From: JAVVHE01 sp038238915
Lineage (GTDB): Bacteria; Pseudomonadota; Alphaproteobacteria; Sphingomonadales; Sphingomonadaceae
Direction: 5' to 3'
DNA: 64,000 nucleotides
Assembly: GCA_038238915.1 (NCBI GenBank)
Contig: JBBSFH010000009.1
Coordinates: 1 to 64,000 of the forward strand
In this document: positions 1 through 9,859 of the stretch, one piece after another
Layout: the number at the start of each line of letters is the position of its first letter
How positions within the stretch are numbered: the first letter of the stretch is position 1
Program-made: the position numbers and the translations under genes
The notes under the pieces: model-generated
Databases searched by the model: none
What the model was told of the DNA's origin: nothing
The model's input: the letters and a program-made list of their open reading frames with translations, nothing else

Positions 1-949
<949 letters not shown>

Positions 950-1271
950 ATGTCCGAACAATTCCCCAGCCTAAGCCAGAAAAAAGCCCGTTTAAGGAGC
1001 CGATCTTTGCACCTACGTTTCACCAACGTATTTCATCGGCCTTGCGAGCCAATGAAGCATTTGTGGTAACTTAGGACATATGACCGACCTGGTTTACCGA
1101 ACCACCATGGCCTTTAACCCATGGCATCCGGGCCGCCGCCCACATGTCCCTTCATCTATTCCTACGATGAGAAAGAGCGACCTCACCCGGGTTTTTAAGG
1201 CCCGGCTACCAAAGGTAGCGCTGTGAGAATGTCGATGGCGAACCAAGGTCCGTGCCGCCGAACAGAGAGAC

Positions 1272-1301
1272 ACCTTAAGGCGAACTCCCCTGCCCCGTCA
1301 A
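1272..1301 (-). promoter_or_regulatory. candidate rrn promoter P2
   Basis: On the minus strand TTGACG (complement of 1296-1301) is followed after 18 bases by TAAGGT (complement of 1272-1277; TTAAGG at 17 bases). The -35 is good and the -10 is weak. It may act in tandem with the pair at 1389-1417. Confidence 0.35.
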
Positions 1302-1388
1302 CTCTTTTCCACCGATTGTTGCGGAATAAAGTCTGGAGCCGCTCCGAACTGCCCGCCCCCTAGGGGGAGACCGCCGAAGCGAGGCGCG

Positions 1389-1417
1389 CATATGACGGCT
1401 CGGCCTCAACCGCGCAA
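1389..1417 (-). promoter_or_regulatory. candidate rrn promoter P1
   Basis: On the minus strand TTGCGC (complement of 1412-1417) is followed after 17 bases by CATATG (complement of 1389-1394), preceded by an A-rich tract (complement of 1422-1427). This is a plausible housekeeping -35/-10 pair some 440 bases upstream of the 16S 5' end. It was assigned by eye only. Confidence 0.4.
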
Positions 1418-1449
1418 GCCCTTTTTTGCGCCTCCCCGCGATCGATGGC

Positions 1450-1875
1450 TCAAGCCGCGATATAATCCTTCAGCGCAGCCGCCTCGCGCTCGGCCTCTTC
1501 GATCCGGTGCTTGACCAGATCGCCGATCGAAACCACGCCGAGCAGGCGTCCGTTATCGAGCACGGGCAGATGACGGAAACGCCGCTCGGTCATCAGCGCG
1601 AGCGCGGCATCGATCGTATCGCGGGGATCCACCGTCACCACGGGCGCGCTCATGCAGCCGTGCACGGGGCCGTCGAGCACGGCTGCGCCCAGCGCATGGA
1701 GCCCACGGACAATGTCGCGCTCGCTCAGCACGCCGACGATCTCGCCGTCCTGCGTCGCAAGGACCGCTCCGATCCGATGCGCATGGAGCAGCGCCACCGC
1801 CTCGCGCATCGGCGCGTGACTATCCACGCACACCACGGCAGCGCCCTTGCCGCGCAAAATCTCGGATATCCACAT
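1450..1875 (-). CDS. CBS-domain protein (two CBS repeats)
   Basis: A 141-residue protein made almost entirely of a CBS pair, the adenine-nucleotide sensing module. The first repeat contains HRIGAVLATQDGEIVGVLSERD and the second RRFRHLPVLDNGRLLGVVSIGDLV, both typical of the stand-alone family in Proteobacteria. The ATG at 1875 is chosen over longer in-frame starts because GGGAGGAAGCC, a strong ribosome binding site, precedes it and the product then begins MWISEIL as the family usually does. It is divergent from the small membrane protein gene at 1914. The ligand and target are not deducible from sequence. Confidence 0.88.
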   Translation of the reverse strand: MWISEILRGKGAAVVCVDSHAPMREAVALLHAHRIGAVLATQDGEIVGVLSERDIVRGLHALGAAVLDGPVHGCMSAPVVTVDPRDTIDAALALMTERRFRHLPVLDNGRLLGVVSIGDLVKHRIEEAEREAAALKDYIAA

Positions 1876-1913
1876 GGCTTCCTCCCATCGCGTGTTCCGC
1901 ATTATGAGGCAGC

Positions 1914-2201
1914 ATGATCCTCGACCGCGCCTCCGGCAAGTCACGAAGCCCACACTGGGCAAGGTTCCGTCGCTTCACTGGCTGGATGGCGGTGCTGAGC
2001 GCTGCGCTGGCGCTCGCCGCGCTTGGCTATCTGCGCGCGTTCGGCCCGCCGATGCCGTGGCAAGGGCGGCTGGCGGCGGGCGCAGCGGTGTTCTTCACCA
2101 CGCTACTCACCGCCACGCTGATGGGCCTGCTGTTCGCCAGCGCGCGCGGTGGTCACGATCTCGATCTCGAGGTCGATCCCGAAGACGCCACGCACGGCTG
2201 A
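1914..2201 (+). CDS. small hypothetical membrane protein
   Basis: A 95-residue protein with two predicted transmembrane stretches, WMAVLSAALALAALGYLRAF and AAGAAVFFTTLLTATLMGLL, and an acidic C-terminal tail. GAGGCAGC just before ATG 1914 can serve as ribosome binding site; an internal ATG at residue 25 is an alternative start. It is divergent from the CBS gene with about 38 bases between the starts. Size and topology resemble the small uncharacterised membrane proteins common in sphingomonads. No function is proposed. Confidence 0.7.
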   Translation: MILDRASGKSRSPHWARFRRFTGWMAVLSAALALAALGYLRAFGPPMPWQGRLAAGAAVFFTTLLTATLMGLLFASARGGHDLDLEVDPEDATHG

Positions 2202-2220
2202 CGGCCGAAGCCGCCAGCAA

Positions 2221-3285
2221 TCACGCCTTCTCGAGGTTGAGCTCGGCGTCGCTTCCGGGTTCAGCCCGCGCCGTGCGACGGCGACGCTTCGGCGCAACCT
2301 CCGCCTCGATCGAATCGACCACATGGGGCAACTCGACGACGGGCGACGTCGTCTCGACGCGCGCTGCCGCCGGACTGCGCCGTACCGCAAAGGGGTCGTC
2401 CGTGGATGGTGCGGAAGGCACCTCCTCGCGACGCGGCCGCCGTGCCCGCGGGCGCGCGGTCTCGTGGGTCTCGTTCTCCTGCGCCGCACGGTCGTTGCCC
2501 AATGCCGTTCCCGCTCCAGTGATGTCCGACTCGGCATCGCGCTCGGCAAACGCAGGTGCCCGCTCGCCTGTCCCGCCCTGCGCTTCGTCGAAGCTCGCAC
2601 GGTCGCGGCGCGGCTGTCGTTCACGCGCAGGGTCGCGCTCCGGCTCGCGCTCGCGTTGACCATATTGCGGGGCGCGTTGCGACTGCGTGTCGCGCGGCTC
2701 GGGCCGCGGGGTTCGCGGATCGCGCCCATCCCCGCCAACATCCTGCCGCTCGCCGCGGTTCTGATCGCCGCGCCCGTCGCGGCGATACTCGCGTTCACCA
2801 CCTGTACGGCCGCTGTCCCGGCTATTTTCGCGGCCATTGTCGCGGTACGTCCTGCCAGTGTCGGCGCGGCCCTCGTCGCGGTAGGCGCGCTCGGCGGGGT
2901 AACCCTCGCGCGTTTGTTCTTCGTCGGGCGCCGTATTGTCGCGCGCAGCGCGATCGTCGTCGCCGTCCTGCTCAGCACCGTCGCGGTCCTGCCATCCGCG
3001 CTGCGAGCGCTGCGGTTGACGATCTTCGAAGCGCGGGCGGTTCTCGTTCAGCACGCGGAAGTAGTGATCGGCGTATTGGAAATAATATTCCGCCGTGATG
3101 CGATCGCCCGACTGGGTGGCATCGCGCGCCAGCGTCTTGTATTTCTCCAGCATTTGCGCAGCGTTGCCCGTGCCGCGATTGGTACCGCTGTTGCCGCGCC
3201 CGATTTCGGGCCGAACGATCCCACCCTGCTGAGGTGGTCGGGGCCCGCCGCGTCCACGCCGACGGCCCTGTTGTTGGTTGCGCAT
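2221..3285 (-). CDS. DUF4167 domain-containing protein
   Basis: About 354 residues. The N-terminus (MRNQQQGRRRGRGGPRPP) followed by NAAQMLEKYKTLARDAT and EYYFQYADHYFRVL is the DUF4167 signature found across alphaproteobacteria downstream of prfA-prmC. The rest is a long, charged, low-complexity Arg/Asp/Glu-rich tail, predicted disordered and probably nucleic-acid associated by composition. The start at 3285 fits the family N-terminus; an in-frame ATG at 3324 would add 13 residues. It lies downstream of prmC on the same strand, keeping the conserved gene order. The long opposite-strand ORFs over this gene are shadows of its repetitive composition. No biochemical role is established. Confidence 0.85.
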   Translation of the reverse strand: MRNQQQGRRRGRGGPRPPQQGGIVRPEIGRGNSGTNRGTGNAAQMLEKYKTLARDATQSGDRITAEYYFQYADHYFRVLNENRPRFEDRQPQRSQRGWQDRDGAEQDGDDDRAARDNTAPDEEQTREGYPAERAYRDEGRADTGRTYRDNGRENSRDSGRTGGEREYRRDGRGDQNRGERQDVGGDGRDPRTPRPEPRDTQSQRAPQYGQREREPERDPARERQPRRDRASFDEAQGGTGERAPAFAERDAESDITGAGTALGNDRAAQENETHETARPRARRPRREEVPSAPSTDDPFAVRRSPAAARVETTSPVVELPHVVDSIEAEVAPKRRRRTARAEPGSDAELNLEKA

Positions 3286-3469
3286 GTCCAGATCGCTATC
3301 CCCGTTTCCGAGTGCCTTGAGCATCGGGATCAGCGCACCATCGCGCGGTCCCGTTTATCCGGCGCCTTGGCCGCACGTTGCGACGTTCGAGCGCGAATGG
3401 ATGTGTTGCGACTAGTGCCCTGACACCGCGCAGCACCTTAAGTAGCACAATCGCGCAGCCGTCCAAGCC

Positions 3470-4276
3470 CTAATCTGCACTTACGCGCAAACATAGTGCG
3501 CGTTCACGTCCGGCGAGATCGTTGCGTGGATCGACAGCCATCCCCAAAGCCCGCGCCATTGCGGCCACCGCGCTCCCCTGCTCCGAGCCGATTTCGATGA
3601 TGCCCAGCCCCGTCGGACCGAGCAGGCGCGGCAGATCGGGCAGCAGTGCGCGATACGCATCGAGCCCATCCTCGCCCGCGAACAGCGCTGCGGCGGGCTC
3701 ATAGTCCCGCACGTCGCGCGCCAGCGGCGCATCGTTGCGAACATAGGGCGGGTTGGCGAGAACCAGATCCCAGCCGCCACCGATCGCCGCCGCCCAGTCC
3801 GCCTGGACGAATGCGGCACGCGCGGCCAGTCCGAGCGCATCCGCGTTGCGCGCCGCCACCGCGAGCGCGGCTGCAGAGCGATCGACCCCCACCCCCCACG
3901 CAAGCCGCCATTGCGCGAGCGTGGCGAGCAGCAGCGCGCCACTTCCCGTGCCCAGATCGAGCACGCGCAGGCCCGCGTCCGCCGGGATCGCCGCCACCGC
4001 CGCCTCGATCAGCGTCTCGCTGTCCGCGCGGGGGATGAGGACGTCGGGCGTCACGATCAGATCGAGCGACCAGAATTCGCGCCGCCCCACAATATACGCC
4101 ACCGGCTCGCCGCCCACGCGCCGCGTCACCAGCGCTTCGAACGCCGCCATGTCGATCGCGCGGTCGAGCCCCCCCAGCAGCAGCGCCTCGCGCGTGCACC
4201 CCAGCGCGTGCGCCAACAGCAATTCCGCATCCAGACGCGCGGTCTCGCCGCCGATACGCGCTGCGGCTGCGCGCAA
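3470..4276 (-). CDS. prmC: peptide chain release factor N5-glutamine methyltransferase PrmC
   Basis: Methylates the glutamine of the GGQ motif in release factors, using S-adenosylmethionine. Of 268 residues, DLGTGSG (107-113) is the SAM-binding loop and NPPY (175-178) is the diagnostic glutamine-binding motif; PRADSE (82-87) matches the family PRxDTE. The first usable start is TTG at 4276, directly after the prfA stop at 4291-4293. A CTG at 4294 overlapping the prfA stop is another possibility that would add a few residues. Gene order prfA-prmC is the standard pairing of substrate and modifier, so translation is probably coupled. Confidence 0.95.
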   Translation of the reverse strand: MRAAAARIGGETARLDAELLLAHALGCTREALLLGGLDRAIDMAAFEALVTRRVGGEPVAYIVGRREFWSLDLIVTPDVLIPRADSETLIEAAVAAIPADAGLRVLDLGTGSGALLLATLAQWRLAWGVGVDRSAAALAVAARNADALGLAARAAFVQADWAAAIGGGWDLVLANPPYVRNDAPLARDVRDYEPAAALFAGEDGLDAYRALLPDLPRLLGPTGLGIIEIGSEQGSAVAAMARALGMAVDPRNDLAGRERALCLRVSAD

Positions 4277-4290
4277 CGCCGCGCGCGCGG

Positions 4291-5388
4291 TCAGGCGGCT
4301 TCCAGATTGGCGAGCCGCGACGCCTCGTCCTCGGAGATCAGCGCGTCGATCAGTTCGCCCAGCCCCTCGCCCGCGAGGATTTCGTCGAGCCGGTGCAAGG
4401 TCAGGTTGATCCGGTGATCGCTCACCCGGCCCTGCGGGAAATTATACGTGCGGATGCGCTCGGAGCGATCGCCGCTGCCCACCATCGATTTGCGGTCGGC
4501 GGAGCGAGCGGACGCGATCTTCTCTCGCTCCAGCTCGTACAGCCGCGAGCGCAGCACTTTCATCGCCTTGGCCTTGTTCTTGTGCTGCGACTTTTCATCC
4601 TGCTGGCTCACCACGAGACCGCTGGGGATATGCGTGATCCGTACCGCCGAATCGGTGGTGTTGACCGATTGCCCACCCGGGCCGGACGAGCGGAACACAT
4701 CGATGCGCAAATCCGCATCGTTGATCTGGACATCGACTTCCTCCGCCTCGGGCAGCACCGCCACAGTGGCTGCGGACGTGTGGATGCGCCCCTGCGTCTC
4801 GGTCGCGGGGACGCGCTGCACCCGGTGCACGCCGCTCTCGAACTTCAGCCGCGCGAAGACCGCATTGCCGGTGATCGACGCAATGACTTCCTTATAGCCA
4901 CCCACATCCGCCGACGATCCCGAGATCAGCTCCACCTTCCACTTCTGCAACGCCGCATAGCGTGAATACATCTCGAACAGATCGCCCGCGAACAGCGCCG
5001 CCTCGTCGCCCCCGGTGCCCGCACGGATTTCGAGGATGGCGGACTTTTCGTCCGCTACATCCTTGGGCAGCAGCATCCGCGCGAGCGATTGTTCGGCAAG
5101 CGGCAACTGTTCGCGCAACGACGCCAGTTCCTCCTCCGCCATCGCGCGCATCTCCGCATCCGCGCCGGAATCGTCGACCAGCGCGCGCAGATTGCCGGTC
5201 TCCTCGCGCAACGCCTGCACCCCGCGCGCGGCATCCGCGACCGGGCCAAGCTCGGAATACTCACGGTTGAGCGCGACGATCTTGTCGGGTGCGAGATCGC
5301 CCGCCGACATTTGCGCGGACAAATCGGCCTGGCGCGAGAGAAGCTGCGCGATGCGTTCGGGGGGGACGGAGGACATGGCGTCGCTCAT
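4291..5388 (-). CDS. prfA: peptide chain release factor 1
   Basis: RF1 terminates translation at UAA/UAG. The 365-residue product carries the peptidyl-transferase motif in SSGPGGQSVNTTDSAVRITH (GGQ) and the RF1 helical N-terminus. The open frame extends to 5814, but that extra part is unrelated low-complexity sequence lying opposite another gene. ATG 5388 (MSDAMSSVPPERI) or 5376 (MSSVPPERI) gives the family length of about 355-365; neither has a strong ribosome binding site. It is followed directly by prmC, whose product methylates the GGQ glutamine. Confidence 0.95.
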   Translation of the reverse strand: MSDAMSSVPPERIAQLLSRQADLSAQMSAGDLAPDKIVALNREYSELGPVADAARGVQALREETGNLRALVDDSGADAEMRAMAEEELASLREQLPLAEQSLARMLLPKDVADEKSAILEIRAGTGGDEAALFAGDLFEMYSRYAALQKWKVELISGSSADVGGYKEVIASITGNAVFARLKFESGVHRVQRVPATETQGRIHTSAATVAVLPEAEEVDVQINDADLRIDVFRSSGPGGQSVNTTDSAVRITHIPSGLVVSQQDEKSQHKNKAKAMKVLRSRLYELEREKIASARSADRKSMVGSGDRSERIRTYNFPQGRVSDHRINLTLHRLDEILAGEGLGELIDALISEDEASRLANLEAA

Positions 5389-5471
5389 AAGCGGGCGCAT
5401 GCTGGTTTGTCGAAGGTTGCGAGCCAAGCGCCTTGGTATAGTCTTGGGCGACGAAACCCTGGGAGCAGCGC

Positions 5472-6032
5472 ATGGGCACAGTGGAAGCCGCCGTCGCGAC
5501 GTTCGAGCGCAATATCGAGGCGCAGACGGGCAAATCGGTCTCGGCGTGGGCGGCGGCGGTGCGCGCGCAGGGCTTGGCCAAACATGGCGCGATGGTCGCG
5601 TGGCTGAAGGCCGAGCACGCGCTCTCCCATTCGCATGCGAATCACATCGCCAAGCATGCGCTGGAGGCGGCCGCGCCGCGTTCGGCCGACGATCGGGTCG
5701 CGCATCTGTTCGAGGACGGCAAGGAGGGGCTGCGGCCGGTGTATGATCGGCTTGCGGAGGCGGCGCTGGCGCTTGGGAACGATGTGGAGATTGCGCCCAA
5801 GAAGGCAAACGCAAGTGTCCGCCGCGCCAAACAGTTCGCGCTGATCCAGCCGAGCACGAAGACGCGGGTCGATCTGGGGCTGATCCTGAAGGACCGGGCG
5901 GCGGCGGGGCGGCTGGAGGCCTCGGGCAGTTTCAACGCGATGTTCACCCACCGGGTGAAGCTGGGATCGGTGGACGAGGTGGACGGGGAGCTGCTGGGGT
6001 GGCTGCGGGAGGCTTATGAGGGGGCGGGGTAA
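5472..6032 (+). CDS. DUF4287 / DUF5655 domain protein
   Basis: 186 residues. The N-terminal 60 (ATFERNIEAQTGKSVSAW, then HGAMVAWLKAEHALSHSHAN) match the DUF4287 pattern, and the C-terminal part (HLFEDGKEGLRPVYDRLAE, QFALIQPSTKTRVDLGL) matches DUF5655, a domain often described as lying in DNA-handling contexts. It is read against its neighbours, between hisS and prfA, which are otherwise adjacent in many relatives, and ends 27 bases from the hisS stop. This suggests a later insertion. Biochemical role unknown. Confidence 0.82.
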   Translation: MGTVEAAVATFERNIEAQTGKSVSAWAAAVRAQGLAKHGAMVAWLKAEHALSHSHANHIAKHALEAAAPRSADDRVAHLFEDGKEGLRPVYDRLAEAALALGNDVEIAPKKANASVRRAKQFALIQPSTKTRVDLGLILKDRAAAGRLEASGSFNAMFTHRVKLGSVDEVDGELLGWLREAYEGAG

Positions 6033-6059
6033 ATCTCCGCATCTCAGAGAGCCGACTAA

Positions 6060-7364
6060 TTATTGATCGATTACGAAGTTTAGCCCAGCGTCGTCCGATT
6101 GCCCCATCAGATGCGATAGCGTTTCGGCTGCGGTTGCTTCGGGCACTAGCCACTGACCACCGGTTCGCATATTTTTGAGGGTAATCGTACTTGCTCTAAT
6201 TTCCTCTTGGCCGAACAGCGCAACCCAGCGAGCGCCCAGCAAGTCCGCCTTGGCGAGCCTGCGTTTCAAGTTGCCGGCAAATGCCATGTCACTCGGAACG
6301 CCCCGCCGACGAAGCTGTGACAGTAGCCTTGTAGCAGCTTGCTCTCCGTCCTTCGATCCCGGGATCACAACAACTTCCGGTCGCGCCGTCTCAGGCTCGC
6401 CAACCAGCATCCCCAACCGCTCCACCCCCGCAGCCCAGCCTACGCCGGGCGTCGGCGATCCGCCCAAGGCCTCCACCAGCCCATCATAGCGCCCCCCCGC
6501 GAGCACCGTTCCCTGCGCGCCCAACTGTGTCGTGGTGAACTCGAACGCGGTGTGCCGATAATAATCGAGCCCGCGCACCAGCCGCGCGTTGCGCTCCCAC
6601 GCGACCCCGCTCGCGTCGAGCCCGCGCGTGACCGCCTCGAAGAACCGCCCCGCCTCCGCGCTCATATACGCATCGATCCCCGGCGCGGCGTCTGCGATCG
6701 GGCGGTCGCCGGGCACCTTGGAGTCCAATATTCGCAAAGGATTACGCTCCAGCCGCGCGCGACTGTCCTCGCTCAGCGCGTCCGCATGCGCCGAAAAATG
6801 CGCCACCAGCGCCGCGCGCCAAGCGGTCCGCGTCTCCGCATCCCCCAGCGTATTCAATTCCAGAACAACCGCCCCCGCGATCCCCAATTCCTCGAGCAAC
6901 GCCGCCCCCAGCGCAATCACCTCCACATCCGCCGCTGGCTCCGCAGCCCCCAGCACCTCGGCGTCCAGCTGATGGAACTGCCGATACCGCCCCTTCTGCG
7001 GCCGCTCGTAACGGAACACCGGCCCCCATGTGGCGACCTTCAAGGGCGCGTGCTGCTGCCACCCTTCCGAAATATACGCCCGCGCGATCCCCGCAGTGAA
7101 CTCGGGGCGCAAGGTCAGCGAATCGCCGCCCCGATCCTCGAACGAATACATTTCCTTGCCCACCACATCGCTCGTCTCCCCCAGAGACCGTGCGAACACC
7201 GGTGTCGCCTCGAACACCGGCATGTGGACGCTGCGAAAGCCGAACAGGCGGCGCACGCGCGCCAACGCTTCGACCACACGGTCGAACCGCGCTGCCTCCT
7301 CGCCGAAAATATCCTGGGTGCCGCGCACGCGCTGGAGGCGGGGCGGCTTCTGGGGGGTGTCCAT
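6060..7364 (-). CDS. hisS: histidine--tRNA ligase
   Basis: Class II aminoacyl-tRNA synthetase charging tRNA-His. Of 434 residues, GTQDIFGEEA and RPEFTAGIARAY mark the N-terminal catalytic core, FRYERPQKGRYRQFHQLDAE is motif 2, and RGLDYYRHTAFEF is the histidine-specific HisA motif; the C-terminal anticodon-binding domain includes LKRRLAKADLLGARWVALFG. It lies downstream of ispG with a 36-base gap. The 3' third (about 6060-6410) uses noticeably more A/T-ending codons than the 5' part, so the gene may be a recombinant mosaic (see findings). Confidence 0.96.
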   Translation of the reverse strand: MDTPQKPPRLQRVRGTQDIFGEEAARFDRVVEALARVRRLFGFRSVHMPVFEATPVFARSLGETSDVVGKEMYSFEDRGGDSLTLRPEFTAGIARAYISEGWQQHAPLKVATWGPVFRYERPQKGRYRQFHQLDAEVLGAAEPAADVEVIALGAALLEELGIAGAVVLELNTLGDAETRTAWRAALVAHFSAHADALSEDSRARLERNPLRILDSKVPGDRPIADAAPGIDAYMSAEAGRFFEAVTRGLDASGVAWERNARLVRGLDYYRHTAFEFTTTQLGAQGTVLAGGRYDGLVEALGGSPTPGVGWAAGVERLGMLVGEPETARPEVVVIPGSKDGEQAATRLLSQLRRRGVPSDMAFAGNLKRRLAKADLLGARWVALFGQEEIRASTITLKNMRTGGQWLVPEATAAETLSHLMGQSDDAGLNFVIDQ

Positions 7365-7400
7365 CGTCCGCCGCGATCTAGGCGAGCACGCGACGGAAAG

Positions 7401-8534
7401 CTACTCCGCCGCGATCGCCATCGCTTCGGCCTGCGCATTCGTCGCCTCGATCTCGGCGGCCTTGGCTTCCACCAGCCGCACGATGTGATCGACCATCGTG
7501 TCGCTCTCGATCGTGTGATCGGTGAGGCCGCTCAGATAGACCATGTGCTTGCCGTTGCCGCCGCCGGTGAGGCCGATATCGGTCTCGCGCGCTTCGCCGG
7601 GGCCGTTCACCACGCAGCCGATGATCGAGAGCGATAACGGCGTGCGGATGTGCGCGAGGCGGGGTTCGAGCGCTTCCACCGTCTTGATGACGTTGAAGCC
7701 CTGGCGAGCGCACGATGGGCACGACACGATGCGGACGCCGCGCACGCGCAGACCCAGCGAGCGCAGCATCTCGAAGCCGACGCGCACCTCGTCGACCGGA
7801 TCGGACGAGAGCGAGACGCGGATGGTGTCGCCGATGCCGCCCCAGAGCAGCATCCCCATGCCAATGGACGACTTGACGGTGCCGCTGATCAGCGAGCCCG
7901 ATTCGGTGATGCCCAGATGGAGCGGGTAATCGACGCGCTCGGCCAACTGCTGGTAGGCGGCGACCGCCATGAAATGATCCGAGGCTTTGACGCTGATCTT
8001 GAACTCGCGGAAATCATGGTCTTCGAGGATTTTGGCATGATCGAGCGCGGATTCGACCATCGCCTCGGGGCACGGCTCGCCGTATTTTTCGAGCAGGTGC
8101 TTCTCCAGCGAACCCGCGTTCACCCCGATCCGCATCGAACAGCCGTTCGCCTTCGCCGCGCGCACCACCTCGGCGACGCGCTTGGCCGAACCGATGTTGC
8201 CCGGGTTTATCCGCAGGCACGCCGCGCCCGCATCGGCGGCTTCCAATGCGCGTTTGTAGTGGAAATGGATGTCCGCGACGATCGGCACCGGGGACGCGCG
8301 GCAGATTTCGCGCATCGCCGCCGTGCTCGCCTCGTCGGGGCAGGACACGCGCACGATGTCCGCGCCCGCGTCCGCACACGCCTGGATCTGCGCGATGGTG
8401 GCGGCGGCATCGTCGGTGGGGGTGTTCGTCATCGTCTGCACAGTGATCGGCGCATCGCCGCCGACGGGCACACGGCCGACCATGATCTGGCGCGATGGAC
8501 GGCGCACGATGTCGCGCCAGGGACGGATGGACAT
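7401..8534 (-). CDS. ispG: (E)-4-hydroxy-3-methylbut-2-enyl-diphosphate synthase
   Basis: Iron-sulfur enzyme of the MEP isoprenoid pathway converting MEcPP to HMBPP. 377 residues beginning MSIRPWRDIVRRPSRQIMVG. TMTNTPTDDAAATIAQI is a family N-terminal motif, and the cluster cysteines are in SCPSCARQGFN and IGCVVNGPGEA. Its length is usual for the family without the extra plant-type domain. It is first in a two-gene unit with hisS and divergent from the esterase gene. Confidence 0.97.
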   Translation of the reverse strand: MSIRPWRDIVRRPSRQIMVGRVPVGGDAPITVQTMTNTPTDDAAATIAQIQACADAGADIVRVSCPDEASTAAMREICRASPVPIVADIHFHYKRALEAADAGAACLRINPGNIGSAKRVAEVVRAAKANGCSMRIGVNAGSLEKHLLEKYGEPCPEAMVESALDHAKILEDHDFREFKISVKASDHFMAVAAYQQLAERVDYPLHLGITESGSLISGTVKSSIGMGMLLWGGIGDTIRVSLSSDPVDEVRVGFEMLRSLGLRVRGVRIVSCPSCARQGFNVIKTVEALEPRLAHIRTPLSLSIIGCVVNGPGEARETDIGLTGGGNGKHMVYLSGLTDHTIESDTMVDHIVRLVEAKAAEIEATNAQAEAMAIAAE

Positions 8535-8708
8535 GGGAAGGCCTTCGCTGCTGCCCCGCTTCTATAGGCGTTCGACACGCGCGGGCCAACGGCCGTGTAG
8601 CCCGTGCTCGGTTCGTCGCGTTTGTGTTGCGGTGCAGCATCATTGCGACGACTTTGGTGTTCAGACCGCGCGGGCCGATTGCTCCGCGATGATAACCGGA
8701 GACGCCGC

Positions 8709-9836
8709 GTGCTCGATGATTTTCTGAACGGACTTCCCCGGATCGATGTGCTTGGCACAGGCCGAAACCGCGAGCCGGGCGACAAGCCGGGCGAACTTGC
8801 CGATCTGGGAGCGTTCGGCGCGAACCCGGGTGCGCTCGGCGCGAAAATGTTCGTACCCGCGCGATTGCGGCGCGGCAGCGCGCTGGTGGTCGTGCTCCAC
8901 GGCTGCACGCAGGATGCAGCGGGCTATGATCGCGGTGCGGGCTGGTCCGGGCTGGCCGAGGCGAACGGCTTTGCGCTGCTGTTTCCCGAACAGGCGCGCG
9001 CCAACAACCCCAACCGCTGCTTCAACTGGTTCCAGCCGGACGATACGCGCCGGGGCGGGGGCGAGGCGGCGTCGATCGCGGCGATGACCCGGCATATGAT
9101 CGCCGCGCATCGCATCGATCCAGCGCGCGTGTTCGTCACCGGACTATCGGCGGGTGGCGCGATGGCGAGCGTGATGCTCGCCGCCTATCCCGAGCTGTTC
9201 GCGGGCGGAGCCATTATTGCGGGCTTGCCGTTCGCGGGTGTGGCGGGCGTGCCCCGCGCGCTCGAGGCGATGCGCGTGCCAACGCCCGAGAGCGGCGAGG
9301 CGCTCGCGGCAAGGGTGCGCGCGGCGTCGCCACATACCGGGAAATGGCCGACCATCTCGGTTTGGCATGGCACGGCGGACCGGACGGTAGCGCACGGCAA
9401 CGCGGACGCGATCTTGCGGCAATGGGCAGCGGTGCACCGGCTCTCGGCCGCGCCGACGCGTGTGCAGACGGTGGACGGCCAAACGCACAGCGTCTGGCGC
9501 GATGACTGGGGCCGCACGATCATCGAGGACTGGCGGATTTCGGGAATGGGCCATGGAACGCCGATCGCGTCCGACGGGTGCGGCGTTGCAGGGCCGTTCA
9601 TGCTCGATGCGGGCATCTCCTCCACACTGCGGATCGCGGCGTTCTGGGGGATTGCGCCCAAGATTGCGGACCGCGCTGCCAAGACCGCCCCGGCATCGCA
9701 CGCGGCCACGCCAGCGCCGCGCACGCGCAGGCTGACGCCTGAACCGCTCGATCCTCGCCGCGCGGGCGAGGCGCGGCCGCACGGGGTTGCAGCGGTGATC
9801 GACGCGGCGCTGCGCAAGGCGGGCTTGCTCGGCTGA
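8709..9836 (+). CDS. PHB depolymerase family esterase (alpha/beta hydrolase)
   Basis: A serine hydrolase of the extracellular PHB depolymerase/feruloyl esterase-like family. The oxyanion strand is LVVVLHGCTQDAAGYD, the nucleophile elbow is GLSAGGAM (GxSxG), the acid is probably the Asp in WHGTADRTV and the base the His in GMGHGTPI. The C-terminal tail is Pro/Ala/Arg-rich. GTG 8709 with GGAG seven bases upstream is preferred; an earlier in-frame GTG at 8604 would add an atypical Arg/Cys-rich stretch. There is no clear signal peptide from either start. A PHA synthase gene occurs in the same window (48451), but they are not linked and the true substrate is unknown. Confidence 0.82.
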   Translation: MLDDFLNGLPRIDVLGTGRNREPGDKPGELADLGAFGANPGALGAKMFVPARLRRGSALVVVLHGCTQDAAGYDRGAGWSGLAEANGFALLFPEQARANNPNRCFNWFQPDDTRRGGGEAASIAAMTRHMIAAHRIDPARVFVTGLSAGGAMASVMLAAYPELFAGGAIIAGLPFAGVAGVPRALEAMRVPTPESGEALAARVRAASPHTGKWPTISVWHGTADRTVAHGNADAILRQWAAVHRLSAAPTRVQTVDGQTHSVWRDDWGRTIIEDWRISGMGHGTPIASDGCGVAGPFMLDAGISSTLRIAAFWGIAPKIADRAAKTAPASHAATPAPRTRRLTPEPLDPRRAGEARPHGVAAVIDAALRKAGLLG

Positions 9837-9859
9837 GGCGTGCACCGCTAGGCGGGGGG

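Larger units (their letters stand above)
950..1440 (-). promoter_or_regulatory. rRNA operon leader and upstream promoter region
   Basis: This stretch of almost 500 bases holds no convincing gene. On the minus strand it reads from the rrn upstream region into the 16S 5' end. A boxA-like antitermination sequence, CGCTCTTTCTCA, is the reverse complement of 1168-1179, resembling the TGCTCTTT core. Two candidate promoters lie further upstream and are listed separately. The inner leader contains small inverted repeats around GGCCATGG (near 1107-1125) that could form leader RNA structure for rRNA processing. Assignment rests on position next to the 16S and on these motifs, so transcript ends are not known. 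Confidence 0.6.

Noticed and set aside
2149..3423. A 424-codon open frame on the plus strand
   Set aside because: It lies opposite the DUF4167 gene; its length comes from that gene's GC-rich repetitive composition. It has no recognisable domain.
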